From positions 1 through 8,840 of the forward strand of contig JAQXIB010000106.1 in NCBI GenBank assembly GCA_029007575.1: DNA of 8,840 bases. Direction: 5' to 3'. This stretch comes from Clostridiales bacterium. Lineage in GTDB: Bacteria > Bacillota > Clostridia > Oscillospirales > Ruminococcaceae. Under the pieces are notes generated by a model that saw nothing but the letters and a program-made list of their open reading frames with translations, did no database searches and was not told the DNA's origin. The position numbers were made by a program, and so were the translations under genes. This document shows, piece after piece, positions 1-6,013 of the stretch. Position 1 is the first letter of the stretch; every line of letters begins with the position of its first letter.

Positions 1-1128
1 CATACCGTGACTGCCGGAGATACTTTGCCGTTGATTGCGATGGCGTATGATACTTCTGTCCTGGTTCTGATGCAGAATAATCCGACCTTGATTGCCAACC
101 CTGTTCTTACCCCCGGGCAAACGCTGGTGATTGATTTTACAGAAGAAAAAAGACGGTCGATCGTCATCAATTCCTATGCCTATCCTTATATCAACCGAGA
201 TGTATTGCGGCGTGCTTTGCCGTATCTGACCTATTTGACCATTTTCGGGTATGGGTTTACTCCGGAGGGCGAACTGATCGAAATTGATGACCAGCCGCTG
301 ATCAATCTGGCGTATGAGTATCGCACCGCGCCGGTCATGCTGATTTCTTCGATCACCGAGGAGGGCACCTTCAGCGGTAGCAAAGCGAGCCTGCTGTTTA
401 ACGATGTCAATCTGCAAAATAAAGTGATTGCGAATATTATCGACGTCATGGTGGAAAAAGGCTATGTCGGGCTGGACGTGGATTTTGAATATATTGAGGC
501 TAAGGATGGGGAAGCATATCTGCGGTTTCTCGAAAACGTGGCGTCGCAACTGCACCCAATGGGATTTTTTGTCAATACCGATTTGGCGCCCAAGACCTCG
601 GGCAGACAGGCAGGATTGCTTTATGAAGCACATAACTACCCGGAAATCGGGGCAATATCGGATACGGTGCTGTTGATGACCTACGAATGGGGATATACAT
701 ACGGCCCGCCGATGGCGGTGGCTCCGCTCAATAAGGTGGCGGAGGTGCTGGATTATGCCGTGACCGAGATCCCTCCCGAAAAGATCTTGATGGGAATCCC
801 GAATTACGGCTATGATTGGCAATTGCCGTTTGAGCGGGGCGTTACCCGTGCGACCACGATCGGCAATCAGCAAGCAATCGAAATCGCTGCCCGCTACGGA
901 GCCGAAATACAGTTCGATGAAACAGCGCAATCTCCCTATTTTGAGTATTTTACAAGAAACGGTGTTAAACATGTCGTCTGGTTTGAAGATGTGCGCAGTA
1001 TTCAGCAAAAGTTTGATTTGGCAGATGAATTTCGGCTGCGAGGCGTCGGCTATTGGAATATTATGCGGCCGTTTGCCCAGAATTGGGCATTGATCAGCGC
1101 ACTGTACGGTGTGCAGAAGGTCGTATAA
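1..1128 (+). CDS. LysM-GH18 glycosidase, SleL/YaaH-like spore cortex hydrolase (5' end missing)
   Basis: The frame is open to the first base, so the gene starts upstream. The GTG at 7 is not a start: it lies inside a LysM repeat that begins with the first codon (HTVTAGDTL, window residues 1-45). A glycoside hydrolase family 18 barrel follows (about 54-370). The family signature DxDxE is at residues 159-163 (GLDVDFEY), with E163 as predicted general acid. MTYEWGYTYGPP (226-237), GIPNYGYDW (265-273) and the C-terminal YWNIM (351-355) are typical of the SleL/YaaH subgroup. Family members cleave N-acetylglucosaminyl bonds in peptidoglycan and act on spore cortex during germination; LysM targets them to the wall. 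Full-length relatives usually carry two LysM repeats, so roughly 50 residues are probably missing. A terminator follows the TAA stop. Spore-specific use is inferred from family membership. Confidence 0.93.
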   Translation, partial: HTVTAGDTLPLIAMAYDTSVLVLMQNNPTLIANPVLTPGQTLVIDFTEEKRRSIVINSYAYPYINRDVLRRALPYLTYLTIFGYGFTPEGELIEIDDQPLINLAYEYRTAPVMLISSITEEGTFSGSKASLLFNDVNLQNKVIANIIDVMVEKGYVGLDVDFEYIEAKDGEAYLRFLENVASQLHPMGFFVNTDLAPKTSGRQAGLLYEAHNYPEIGAISDTVLLMTYEWGYTYGPPMAVAPLNKVAEVLDYAVTEIPPEKILMGIPNYGYDWQLPFERGVTRATTIGNQQAIEIAARYGAEIQFDETAQSPYFEYFTRNGVKHVVWFEDVRSIQQKFDLADEFRLRGVGYWNIMRPFAQNWALISALYGVQKVV

Positions 1129-1165
1129 TTTTACCCCTGATATTATGCTGTCCGTAATACTCCCG

Positions 1166-1205
1166 AAGCCGGTGCTTCCTGAAAAGGAAACGCCGGCTTT
1201 ATGAT
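1166..1205 (+). terminator. Intrinsic terminator after the GH18 gene
   Basis: The arm AAGCCGGTG (1166-1174) pairs with CGCCGGCTT (1191-1199) with one G-U. An inner TTCCT/AGGAA helix (1176-1180 with 1185-1189) closes on a GAAA tetraloop. The following T-run is short and interrupted (TTTATGATT), so efficiency may be moderate. It lies 37 nt after the stop codon. Confidence 0.75.
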
Positions 1206-1279
1206 TACCGCAATGGTTTAGCGCGCATACTATCGATATGGTCGGAGTGTGTTTTCACTCTGCTTAGAAAGGAAGAAAA

Positions 1280-1495
1280 ATGCCGTATTTTCATTATCAT
1301 GCGGTCGCAAAACAGTTGATTACCTCCGGAAAGCTGATCGGATATTATTATACTGACCGGCATAACGCCATTGCGCCGGCGTTGGTTTTGCTGTTTGACG
1401 ATTATTCCCATCCGGTCATGCCGATCCGGCAGGAACGCTGGAAAGAGTATCAACCCTTGCTTCCGCCCGAGAAGGAACAAAAGAACAGCCGTTGA
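1280..1495 (+). CDS. Small conserved-looking protein, 71 aa, function unknown
   Basis: I cannot assign a named family. The start is supported by AAAGGA 6 nt upstream of the ATG, and the terminator that begins at its last codons fits a real gene end. The protein is soluble, rich in His and Tyr near the N-terminus (MPYFHYHAVAKQLI), with a central hydrophobic stretch APALVLLFDD (33-42), a PVMPIRQERWKEY segment (45-57) and a charged tail. No signal peptide or membrane helix is visible. It is likely transcribed alone: terminators stand on both sides. A weak promoter candidate (TTACCG at 1205-1210, 17-bp spacer, TACTAT at 1228-1233) lies upstream, followed by a small GAGTG/CACTC hairpin (1245-1260) before the ribosome site. 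The link to luxS is positional only. Confidence 0.7.
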   Translation: MPYFHYHAVAKQLITSGKLIGYYYTDRHNAIAPALVLLFDDYSHPVMPIRQERWKEYQPLLPPEKEQKNSR

Positions 1496-1530
1496 GAAAA
1501 TCGCAGCGGTTGTTCTTTCTTTTTGTTTTG
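1481..1530 (+). terminator. Strong intrinsic terminator overlapping the 71-aa gene stop
   Basis: AAGAACAGCCGTTG (1481-1494) pairs with CAGCGGTTGTTCTT (1504-1517) over 14 bp with two G-U pairs and a 9-nt loop. TCTTTTTGTTTT follows. The TGA stop (1493-1495) of the upstream gene sits at the top of the left arm, so a ribosome finishing that gene would cover the hairpin. It insulates luxS from upstream transcription. Confidence 0.92.
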
Positions 1531-1544
1531 AATTGTGGTATACT
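1523..1544 (+). promoter_or_regulatory. luxS promoter, extended -10 type
   Basis: TATACT at 1539-1544 is preceded directly by TGG (1536-1538), giving an extended -10 element. No good -35 is present at the usual distance; the upstream region is the T-rich terminator tail. The predicted transcription start is near 1551, giving a leader of about 36 nt to the luxS ATG. The -10 is clear; the dependence on the TGn motif is inference. Confidence 0.6.
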
Positions 1545-1586
1545 GATAGGGCAGTGCTTGTTTTGGATAAAAAGGAGTTTTTCGAT

Positions 1587-2051
1587 ATGAAAAAAATCAA
1601 GAGCTTTGAAGTGGATCATACTACCTTGCAGATCGGAATGTATATTTCCCGTGTGGATGATGATATCGTGACCTATGATTTAAGGATGGTCAAGCCCAAC
1701 GGCGGCGTTTATCTGGATACCGCCGGCATGCACACCGTGGAGCATTTGATGGCGACGTTTTTGCGCAATTCCGAATTTGAGAGAAATATTGTTTATTTCG
1801 GACCGATGGGGTGTCGTACCGGATTCTATTTTTTGCAGCGTGGTATGAAACATTCGGATGCAATCGCTCTGGTGCGGCGGGCTTTGGATTTTGTCATCGA
1901 CTTTTCGGATGATATTCCCGGTTGTTCTGCGGCAGAATGCGGTAATTACAAGGAACACGATTTGTCCGCGGCGAAAAAGATGGTTCAGCCGCTGCGGGAG
2001 CGGTTGAACGATTATTCGGTGGAGCTGCTGCAATATGATGCGGCACGCTAG
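1587..2051 (+). CDS. luxS: S-ribosylhomocysteine lyase LuxS (autoinducer-2 synthesis)
   Basis: LuxS cleaves S-ribosylhomocysteine to homocysteine and 4,5-dihydroxy-2,3-pentanedione, the precursor of autoinducer-2, in the activated methyl cycle. It is a cytosolic metal-dependent homodimer. All key residues are present: metal ligands H49 and H53 in HTVEHL with catalytic E52, metal ligand C118 in ECGNYKEHDL, and catalytic C76 in FGPMGCRTGFYF. The length of 154 aa is normal. The frame is open further upstream to 1371, but the ATG at 1587 is preceded by AAAAAGGAG (1569-1577) with a 9-nt spacer, and the protein then begins as LuxS proteins do (MKKIKSFEVDHTTL). It has its own promoter, and no methyl-cycle partner such as the nucleosidase gene (mtn/pfs) is adjacent. 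Confidence 0.98.
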   Translation: MKKIKSFEVDHTTLQIGMYISRVDDDIVTYDLRMVKPNGGVYLDTAGMHTVEHLMATFLRNSEFERNIVYFGPMGCRTGFYFLQRGMKHSDAIALVRRALDFVIDFSDDIPGCSAAECGNYKEHDLSAAKKMVQPLRERLNDYSVELLQYDAAR

Positions 2052-2125
2052 CTTGTTTGAGGATATGGCAATATGTACAAAAGTCAATACGTATTTCGTC
2101 TGATGTTATAAATTTACAGCACAAA

Positions 2126-2203
2126 TTGTAAATAAAGTTACAAATCGATTGCAATTTGAGCTGAAAACGATTATAATGATAAACAGTTGTTACCGATTTG
2201 TAA
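2126..2203. promoter_or_regulatory. Inverted repeats flanking the first M23 promoter (candidate operators)
   Basis: TTGTAA (2126-2131) and TTACAA (2138-2143) form an inverted repeat with a 6-nt spacer just upstream of the -35. The larger unit TTACAAATCG (2138-2147) has a perfect reverse complement CGATTTGTAA at 2194-2203, downstream of the -10, so the promoter lies between two copies. The half-sites resemble the WalR consensus TGTWAH but are inverted rather than direct repeats. A regulator-binding role is inferred from symmetry and position only. Confidence 0.4.
2149..2177 (+). promoter_or_regulatory. Near-consensus sigma-A promoter of the first M23 gene
   Basis: TTGCAA (2149-2154) and a perfect TATAAT (2172-2177) are separated by 17 bp. 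This is the best housekeeping promoter in the window. The expected start is near 2184, giving a leader of about 136 nt before the ATG at 2320. Confidence 0.82.
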
Positions 2204-2239
2204 TAATTTGGATCTGCTCCGCAAATCGGTACTTTTTTT
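2191..2239 (+). terminator. Terminator-like hairpin in the leader of the first M23 gene
   Basis: TACCGATTTG (2191-2200) pairs perfectly with CAAATCGGTA (2222-2231) around a 21-nt loop and is followed by C and seven T. It starts within about 10 nt of the predicted transcript 5' end. It may end luxS transcription (no other T-tract hairpin follows luxS), attenuate the M23 gene, or yield a short RNA of about 55 nt. The hairpin is seen; its role is inference. Confidence 0.72.
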
Positions 2240-2305
2240 AACAGAATATTGGGAATACATCGCTGTTTTTCAAAAGAGTTGCTTAAAATTAAAATTCGGA
2301 TCGAA

Positions 2306-2311
2306 AAGGAG
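2306..2311 (+). promoter_or_regulatory. Ribosome binding site that fixes the first M23 start
   Basis: AAGGAG at 2306-2311 lies 8 nt before the ATG at 2320. An in-frame GTG at 2311 overlaps this site and therefore cannot be the start. Confidence 0.9.
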
Positions 2312-2319
2312 TGAGTGCC

Positions 2320-4089
2320 ATGGATCGCAAACAGGCGAATGATATAGAAAAGTTGCAGGATGAAAACGCTGTATCAACGCAAGGTGGCGATACAGGAAGT
2401 CAAAACGATTTTATTTATCAAATTTTCAGACATTCATATAAATTGGTTTCTTTTGTAGGCTTTGAAGTGCTTCGGGTGATCAAGCAGGTCTATGATGCCG
2501 AGAATCGTCTTTCCAAGGTTCTGAAAGGCAAATTGGAGCCTTCCCTGCAAAAGCTTTGCATAAAAATAAGAAACGGATTTTCTTCTTTCGGAAAATCCTT
2601 CGCTCGTCCTTTCACAACGATCAGTCACGGCTTTGCGTTGGTTTGCGATAGTGCTAAGACGGCGAAAAAGGAAAATCGCTCGGTTCGCAAAGCGGTTTTT
2701 TCTACTGTTTGCCGAGGTGCAAAGCGCAACGGCTGGTTTTTTAAAGGATTGCTCAATTATTCCGCGGCGGCGCTTGGCTTGGCGGTCGTGATTACCGCTG
2801 TTGTTTATATGTCGAATATGGACATTGCCGTTGCGGTAGAATATAAAGGTCAGCAGCTTGGCTATATTGAAAACGAGGCTGTTTATGAAGAAGCCTCCAA
2901 AATGCTTCAGGAACGCATTGTCTATGAAGAGGGAGATGTCGCGCTGGATACCCAGCCCAAGCTCACTTTAAAGATGATCAGCAATACCGATCAGGTAGTC
3001 AGCGAAAGCGGCTTGGTCGATAATATGATCAAAATGTCCGGCTCTGATATCGTGGAATCGAACGGCATTTATATCGGTGGTAAATTTTACGGCGCCGTTA
3101 AAACGGTATCCGAAATTGAAGCCACCGTGGAAAAAATATTGGCAAAATATAAAACCAATAATCCGAATGAAACGGTGGAACTGGTCAATCCGGTGGAGAT
3201 CAAAGAGGGAATTTATCTCACTTCCTCGGTCAAGGAAGAACAGGAAATCGTGGATTTGCTCAATTCCGAGGTCGCGGGTGAGGTCACCTATACCGTTGAA
3301 GCCGGAGATACACCGAGCGGTGTTGCAAAGAAAAACGGCGTTTCGTACAGCGACTTTAAAGCCATGAATCCGGACTGTGAATCCAAGTTCTTGATCGGTC
3401 AGAAGGTATATATTGCGAAGTCGGAGCCGTTTGCGGCAGTAAAAGTCATTCGGAAAGAAACCTATAAAGTGGAAACGATGTTTGAAACCGAAACGATCAA
3501 AGATAACTCCAAGAGCATTTCTTATTCCAAGGTGACGCAGAACGGCGTCAAGGGCGTTACTGAAGTGACAGCGGATATGGAATATGTCAATGGCGTGAAA
3601 GTGAAAGAAACGGTGCTTTCCACTAAAGTGTTGCAGCAGGTTGTTAACCAGAAGATCGTGAAGGGTACAAAAATGCCGACTGCGGCGAAAGTAACCGCCT
3701 CCAGCGGCGGAAGCTCGCTCAGCGGATTGAAATTTATCTGGCCGGTGGCAGGCGGTTATATCAGTTCCCCGTTCGGCGGCGCCCGCAGACATGGCGGCAT
3801 TGATATCGCGGCGCCCCACGGCACAGCGATTTACGCGGCAGAGAGCGGAACGGTTTCTCTTGCAAGATGGAACGGCAGTTACGGCAACTGCGTCGTGATC
3901 GATCACGGCAATGGGATTCAGACTTTGTACGGACATTCCAGCAAGCTTCTTGTTAAAGTAGGACAACAGGTGAAAAAAGGCGATGTTATCGCTTTGGTGG
4001 GGTCAACCGGAAGGTCGACCGGAAACCATTGCCATTTTGAGATTCATAAGGGCGGTAGCCGGATCAATCCCGCACCGTATATCGGATAG
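2320..4089 (+). CDS. Membrane-anchored LysM-G5-M23 peptidoglycan endopeptidase, copy 1
   Basis: The protein has 589 residues. Residues 1-145 are cytoplasmic, basic and helix-rich, with the conserved-looking segment LVSFVGFEVLRVIKQVYDAE (42-61). One membrane helix follows (about 147-166). An unnamed extracytoplasmic region (167-320) precedes a LysM (323-367, YTVEAGDTPSGVAKKNG at its start), a G5-type region (about 372-450), a Gly/Ser linker (461-469) and a C-terminal M23/LytM domain (about 475-589). Zinc ligands are complete: H491 and D495 (HGGID), and H572 of H570-C-H572; H539 (LYGHS) is the usual additional catalytic His. Such enzymes cut peptide cross-bridges of peptidoglycan outside the membrane; the exact bond is not predictable here. 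A paralogue follows directly. The leader holds a strong promoter and a terminator-like hairpin, so expression may be attenuated. The function of the cytoplasmic part is unknown. Confidence 0.95.
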   Translation: MDRKQANDIEKLQDENAVSTQGGDTGSQNDFIYQIFRHSYKLVSFVGFEVLRVIKQVYDAENRLSKVLKGKLEPSLQKLCIKIRNGFSSFGKSFARPFTTISHGFALVCDSAKTAKKENRSVRKAVFSTVCRGAKRNGWFFKGLLNYSAAALGLAVVITAVVYMSNMDIAVAVEYKGQQLGYIENEAVYEEASKMLQERIVYEEGDVALDTQPKLTLKMISNTDQVVSESGLVDNMIKMSGSDIVESNGIYIGGKFYGAVKTVSEIEATVEKILAKYKTNNPNETVELVNPVEIKEGIYLTSSVKEEQEIVDLLNSEVAGEVTYTVEAGDTPSGVAKKNGVSYSDFKAMNPDCESKFLIGQKVYIAKSEPFAAVKVIRKETYKVETMFETETIKDNSKSISYSKVTQNGVKGVTEVTADMEYVNGVKVKETVLSTKVLQQVVNQKIVKGTKMPTAAKVTASSGGSSLSGLKFIWPVAGGYISSPFGGARRHGGIDIAAPHGTAIYAAESGTVSLARWNGSYGNCVVIDHGNGIQTLYGHSSKLLVKVGQQVKKGDVIALVGSTGRSTGNHCHFEIHKGGSRINPAPYIG

Positions 4090-4090
4090 G

Positions 4091-4105
4091 AGGATAAAGT
4101 ATCCT
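4091..4105. repeat. Short perfect inverted repeat after the copy 1 stop
   Basis: AGGATA (4091-4096) and TATCCT (4100-4105) are perfect complements around AAG, directly behind the TAG stop. No T-run follows, so it is not a terminator by itself. It could protect a 3' end or be an operator; neither is shown. Confidence 0.35.
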
Positions 4106-4134
4106 TCAAGACTGAAATGCTTATAAAGTATACA
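4105..4134 (+). promoter_or_regulatory. Weak promoter candidate for the second M23 gene
   Basis: TTCAAG (4105-4110) and TATACA (4129-4134) are separated by 18 bp; a TATAAA at 4122-4127 lies nearby. Matches to the sigma-A consensus are partial. If used, the transcript would start near 4141 and run straight into the hairpin at 4149, repeating the layout before copy 1. Confidence 0.3.
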
Positions 4135-4148
4135 CAAAAAGGACGTTC

Positions 4149-4180
4149 AAAAGGACGGCATTCGTGCCGTTCTTTTGTTT
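4149..4180 (+). terminator. Intrinsic terminator between the two M23 genes
   Basis: AAAAGGACGGCA (4149-4160) pairs with TGCCGTTCTTTT (4165-4176) over 12 bp with one G-U, closed by a UUCG loop. The right arm supplies part of the U-tract and GTTT follows. It ends 11 nt before the ribosome site of the next gene, so read-through or a promoter between the genes is needed for copy 2. Confidence 0.88.
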
Positions 4181-4191
4181 CATATCGACAG

Positions 4192-4198
4192 AAGGAGG
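4192..4198 (+). promoter_or_regulatory. Ribosome binding site of the second M23 gene
   Basis: AAGGAGG at 4192-4198 lies 9 nt before the ATG at 4208. This excludes the in-frame ATG at 4175, which lies inside the terminator hairpin. Confidence 0.9.
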
Positions 4199-4207
4199 TT
4201 TAGAGCT

Positions 4208-5959
4208 ATGCCGGAAACAGCTCCGAATACGCCGCAAAAGCAGCCGGAATCGGATAAATACATAATCGTTATACAATCAGTATATCATTTTCTGTATCGT
4301 ATGGTGTCATATGTCGGCTTTGAAGTGCTGAAGGTGATCAAGCAGATCTATGACGCAGAGCGTAAACTTTCCCTCTATACCGAAAAGAAACTGACACCGT
4401 TGCTGACCAAATTGGTAAAACGGATTCCGGCGGTTTGTCATGCCGCATTTTTGTCGATTACCCGTCCGTTTCGGGCTATGGTGAAAGGTTTTTGTCTGAT
4501 CCGGCACAATGTTTCGGAAGCCAGAAAGGTAAATTTTCGCTCTGCGGTGGATGCATTTTTTGCGACGTTGTGGCAGGGCTTGCGGAATAACCGTTGGTTC
4601 TTTCGGACATTGCTGAACTATTCGGCGCCGGTAATCGGCGTGGTCATACTTTGCCTGACGATTCATTATTTTTCAGGCTTGACTGTTGCGGTTTCGGTCT
4701 CTCTGGACGGTAACCATATCGGCTATGTTTCGGATGAAACCGTCTATAACCAAGCGGCTAAAATGTTTCAACAGCGGATTGTTTATGAGGACAATGCCGA
4801 AAAAATCGACACCCACCCGTTGTTGTCGGTCGAAATCACTGACACGGCTAAGGTGCTGAATGAGGATCAGGTGGTCGATTCGATGATCCGCATGTCTGAT
4901 CAAGACATTGTACAGGCGGGCGGCATTTATATCGGCGGTAAATTTTACGGCGCCGTAACAGAAACCGAAGCAATCGACGCAGCAATGGAAGAAATGCTTG
5001 CGAAGCACCGCACCGGAAAATCGAATGAAACGGTGCAGTTTGTCAAGCCGGTCGAAATCAAAAAGGGGTTGTATCTGACCTCTACCATCAAGCCTCAGCA
5101 GGAAATCGTCGATTTGCTGCATTCTGAGGTTGCAGGTGAAGTTACCTACACAGTGGAACAGGGGGATACCCCCAGCGGCGTTGCAAAGAAAAACGGTGTC
5201 TCCTATAGTGAATTTAAGGTGATGAATCCAAATTGTGAAACAAAGTTCCTGGTTGGGCAAAAGGTGTATCTGGCGAAATCCGAGCCTTTTTTGGCGGTAG
5301 AGGTGATTCGTCGGGAAACCTATCAAACCGAAACAATGTACGCCACCGAAACAGTGAAGGACAATACCAAGAGCATCAGCTATCGCAAAGTGACCCAAAC
5401 CGGTGTGAAAGGGATTACAGAATACACGGCGGATATCCATTATATCAATGGGGTGGAAACGGCACGGAACATTCTTTCGACCAAGGTGTTGCAGACGGTT
5501 GTTAATCAAAAGGAGATCGTCGGCGGCAAGGTTTATACCGAGCACTATGAATCCCCGGTGACTTCCAGCGGAAACGGCTCTTTAAATGGGCTCAAGTTTT
5601 CGGATCCTATCAATGGCGGGAAGGTGACCACCCGTTTTAAAGCAGGCCATAGGGCGCTGGATATCGCTATTACAAACGGCACGCCGATCCATGCCGCCGA
5701 AGCAGGTCAGGTGATCCTTTCCAGATACTACGGCAGCTACGGCAACTGTATTATTATTGACCATGGCAACAACGTGCAGACTTTGTATGCCCATGCGGAA
5801 CGGCTGAAAGCTCAGGTAGGACAGCAGGTTGCGAAGGGAGAAATCATTTCATGGGTCGGTCATACCGGAAGAGTCTACGGAAGAACAGGAAATCATCTTC
5901 ACTTTGAAATTCGCTCCAACGGAAAACAGTTGAATCCGGCAAATTATATCGGAAGATAA
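4208..5959 (+). CDS. Membrane-anchored LysM-G5-M23 peptidoglycan endopeptidase, copy 2
   Basis: The protein has 583 residues and is collinear with copy 1: cytoplasmic region 1-137 with MVSYVGFEVLKVIKQIYDAE (32-51), membrane helix about 139-156, unnamed extracytoplasmic region 157-310, LysM 313-357, G5-type region about 362-440, and M23 domain about 462-583. Over residues 301-350 it matches copy 1 at 43 of 50 positions, while the catalytic domain differs more. Zinc ligands are kept (H481, D485, H565, with H563 and H529), so it is predicted active. However, the SPFG..R motif before the first ligand is replaced by TRFKAGHRALD, and the loop before HxH has an insertion (GRVYGRTGNHLHF). Third-base differences are frequent even in the best-conserved parts, which indicates an old duplication. 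Substrate specificity may differ from copy 1 (inference). The GNAT gene starts 54 bp downstream. Confidence 0.95.
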   Translation: MPETAPNTPQKQPESDKYIIVIQSVYHFLYRMVSYVGFEVLKVIKQIYDAERKLSLYTEKKLTPLLTKLVKRIPAVCHAAFLSITRPFRAMVKGFCLIRHNVSEARKVNFRSAVDAFFATLWQGLRNNRWFFRTLLNYSAPVIGVVILCLTIHYFSGLTVAVSVSLDGNHIGYVSDETVYNQAAKMFQQRIVYEDNAEKIDTHPLLSVEITDTAKVLNEDQVVDSMIRMSDQDIVQAGGIYIGGKFYGAVTETEAIDAAMEEMLAKHRTGKSNETVQFVKPVEIKKGLYLTSTIKPQQEIVDLLHSEVAGEVTYTVEQGDTPSGVAKKNGVSYSEFKVMNPNCETKFLVGQKVYLAKSEPFLAVEVIRRETYQTETMYATETVKDNTKSISYRKVTQTGVKGITEYTADIHYINGVETARNILSTKVLQTVVNQKEIVGGKVYTEHYESPVTSSGNGSLNGLKFSDPINGGKVTTRFKAGHRALDIAITNGTPIHAAEAGQVILSRYYGSYGNCIIIDHGNNVQTLYAHAERLKAQVGQQVAKGEIISWVGHTGRVYGRTGNHLHFEIRSNGKQLNPANYIGR

Positions 5960-5974
5960 GTTCATCTTTAAGCT

Positions 5975-5995
5975 GCGGCAAAGCGTCTTTGCTGT
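5975..5995 (+). other. Hairpin without U-tract between copy 2 and the GNAT gene
   Basis: GCGGCAAAG (5975-5983) can pair with CTTTGCTGT (5987-5995), including two G-U pairs, around a 3-nt loop. GAAAAAGGAG follows instead of a T-run, so read-through into the acetyltransferase gene is likely. It may serve as RNA processing or stability structure. Confidence 0.35.
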
Positions 5996-6013
5996 GAAAA
6001 AGGAGATTTCGGC

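Noticed and set aside
1371..1586. Upstream extension of the luxS frame
   Set aside because: It overlaps the 71-aa gene, the terminator and the luxS promoter; LuxS homology starts at 1587 with a proper ribosome site.
2240..2270. Second hairpin AACAG/CTGTT followed by T-run in the M23 leader
   Set aside because: Only 5 bp with an 18-nt loop; too weak to call a terminator.
2250..2313. Leader peptide starting at TTG 2250 and ending at the TGA at 2311-2313
   Set aside because: The frame is open but has no ribosome site and a rare start codon; chance is the simpler explanation.
2184..2319. c-di-AMP (ydaO-type) or other riboswitch in front of the wall hydrolase
   Set aside because: Such riboswitches occur before wall hydrolase genes, but this leader is AT-rich, has one simple hairpin and lacks the conserved G-rich core.
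2968..3966. Long minus-strand open frame (332 codons) opposite the first M23 gene
   Set aside because: It lacks a ribosome site and recognisable domains, and a similar antisense frame appears opposite copy 2. This is explained by codon composition of the real gene.
4673..5545. Long minus-strand open frame (290 codons) opposite the second M23 gene
   Set aside because: Same reasoning: the plus strand encodes an unmistakable LysM-G5 region with strong start signals.
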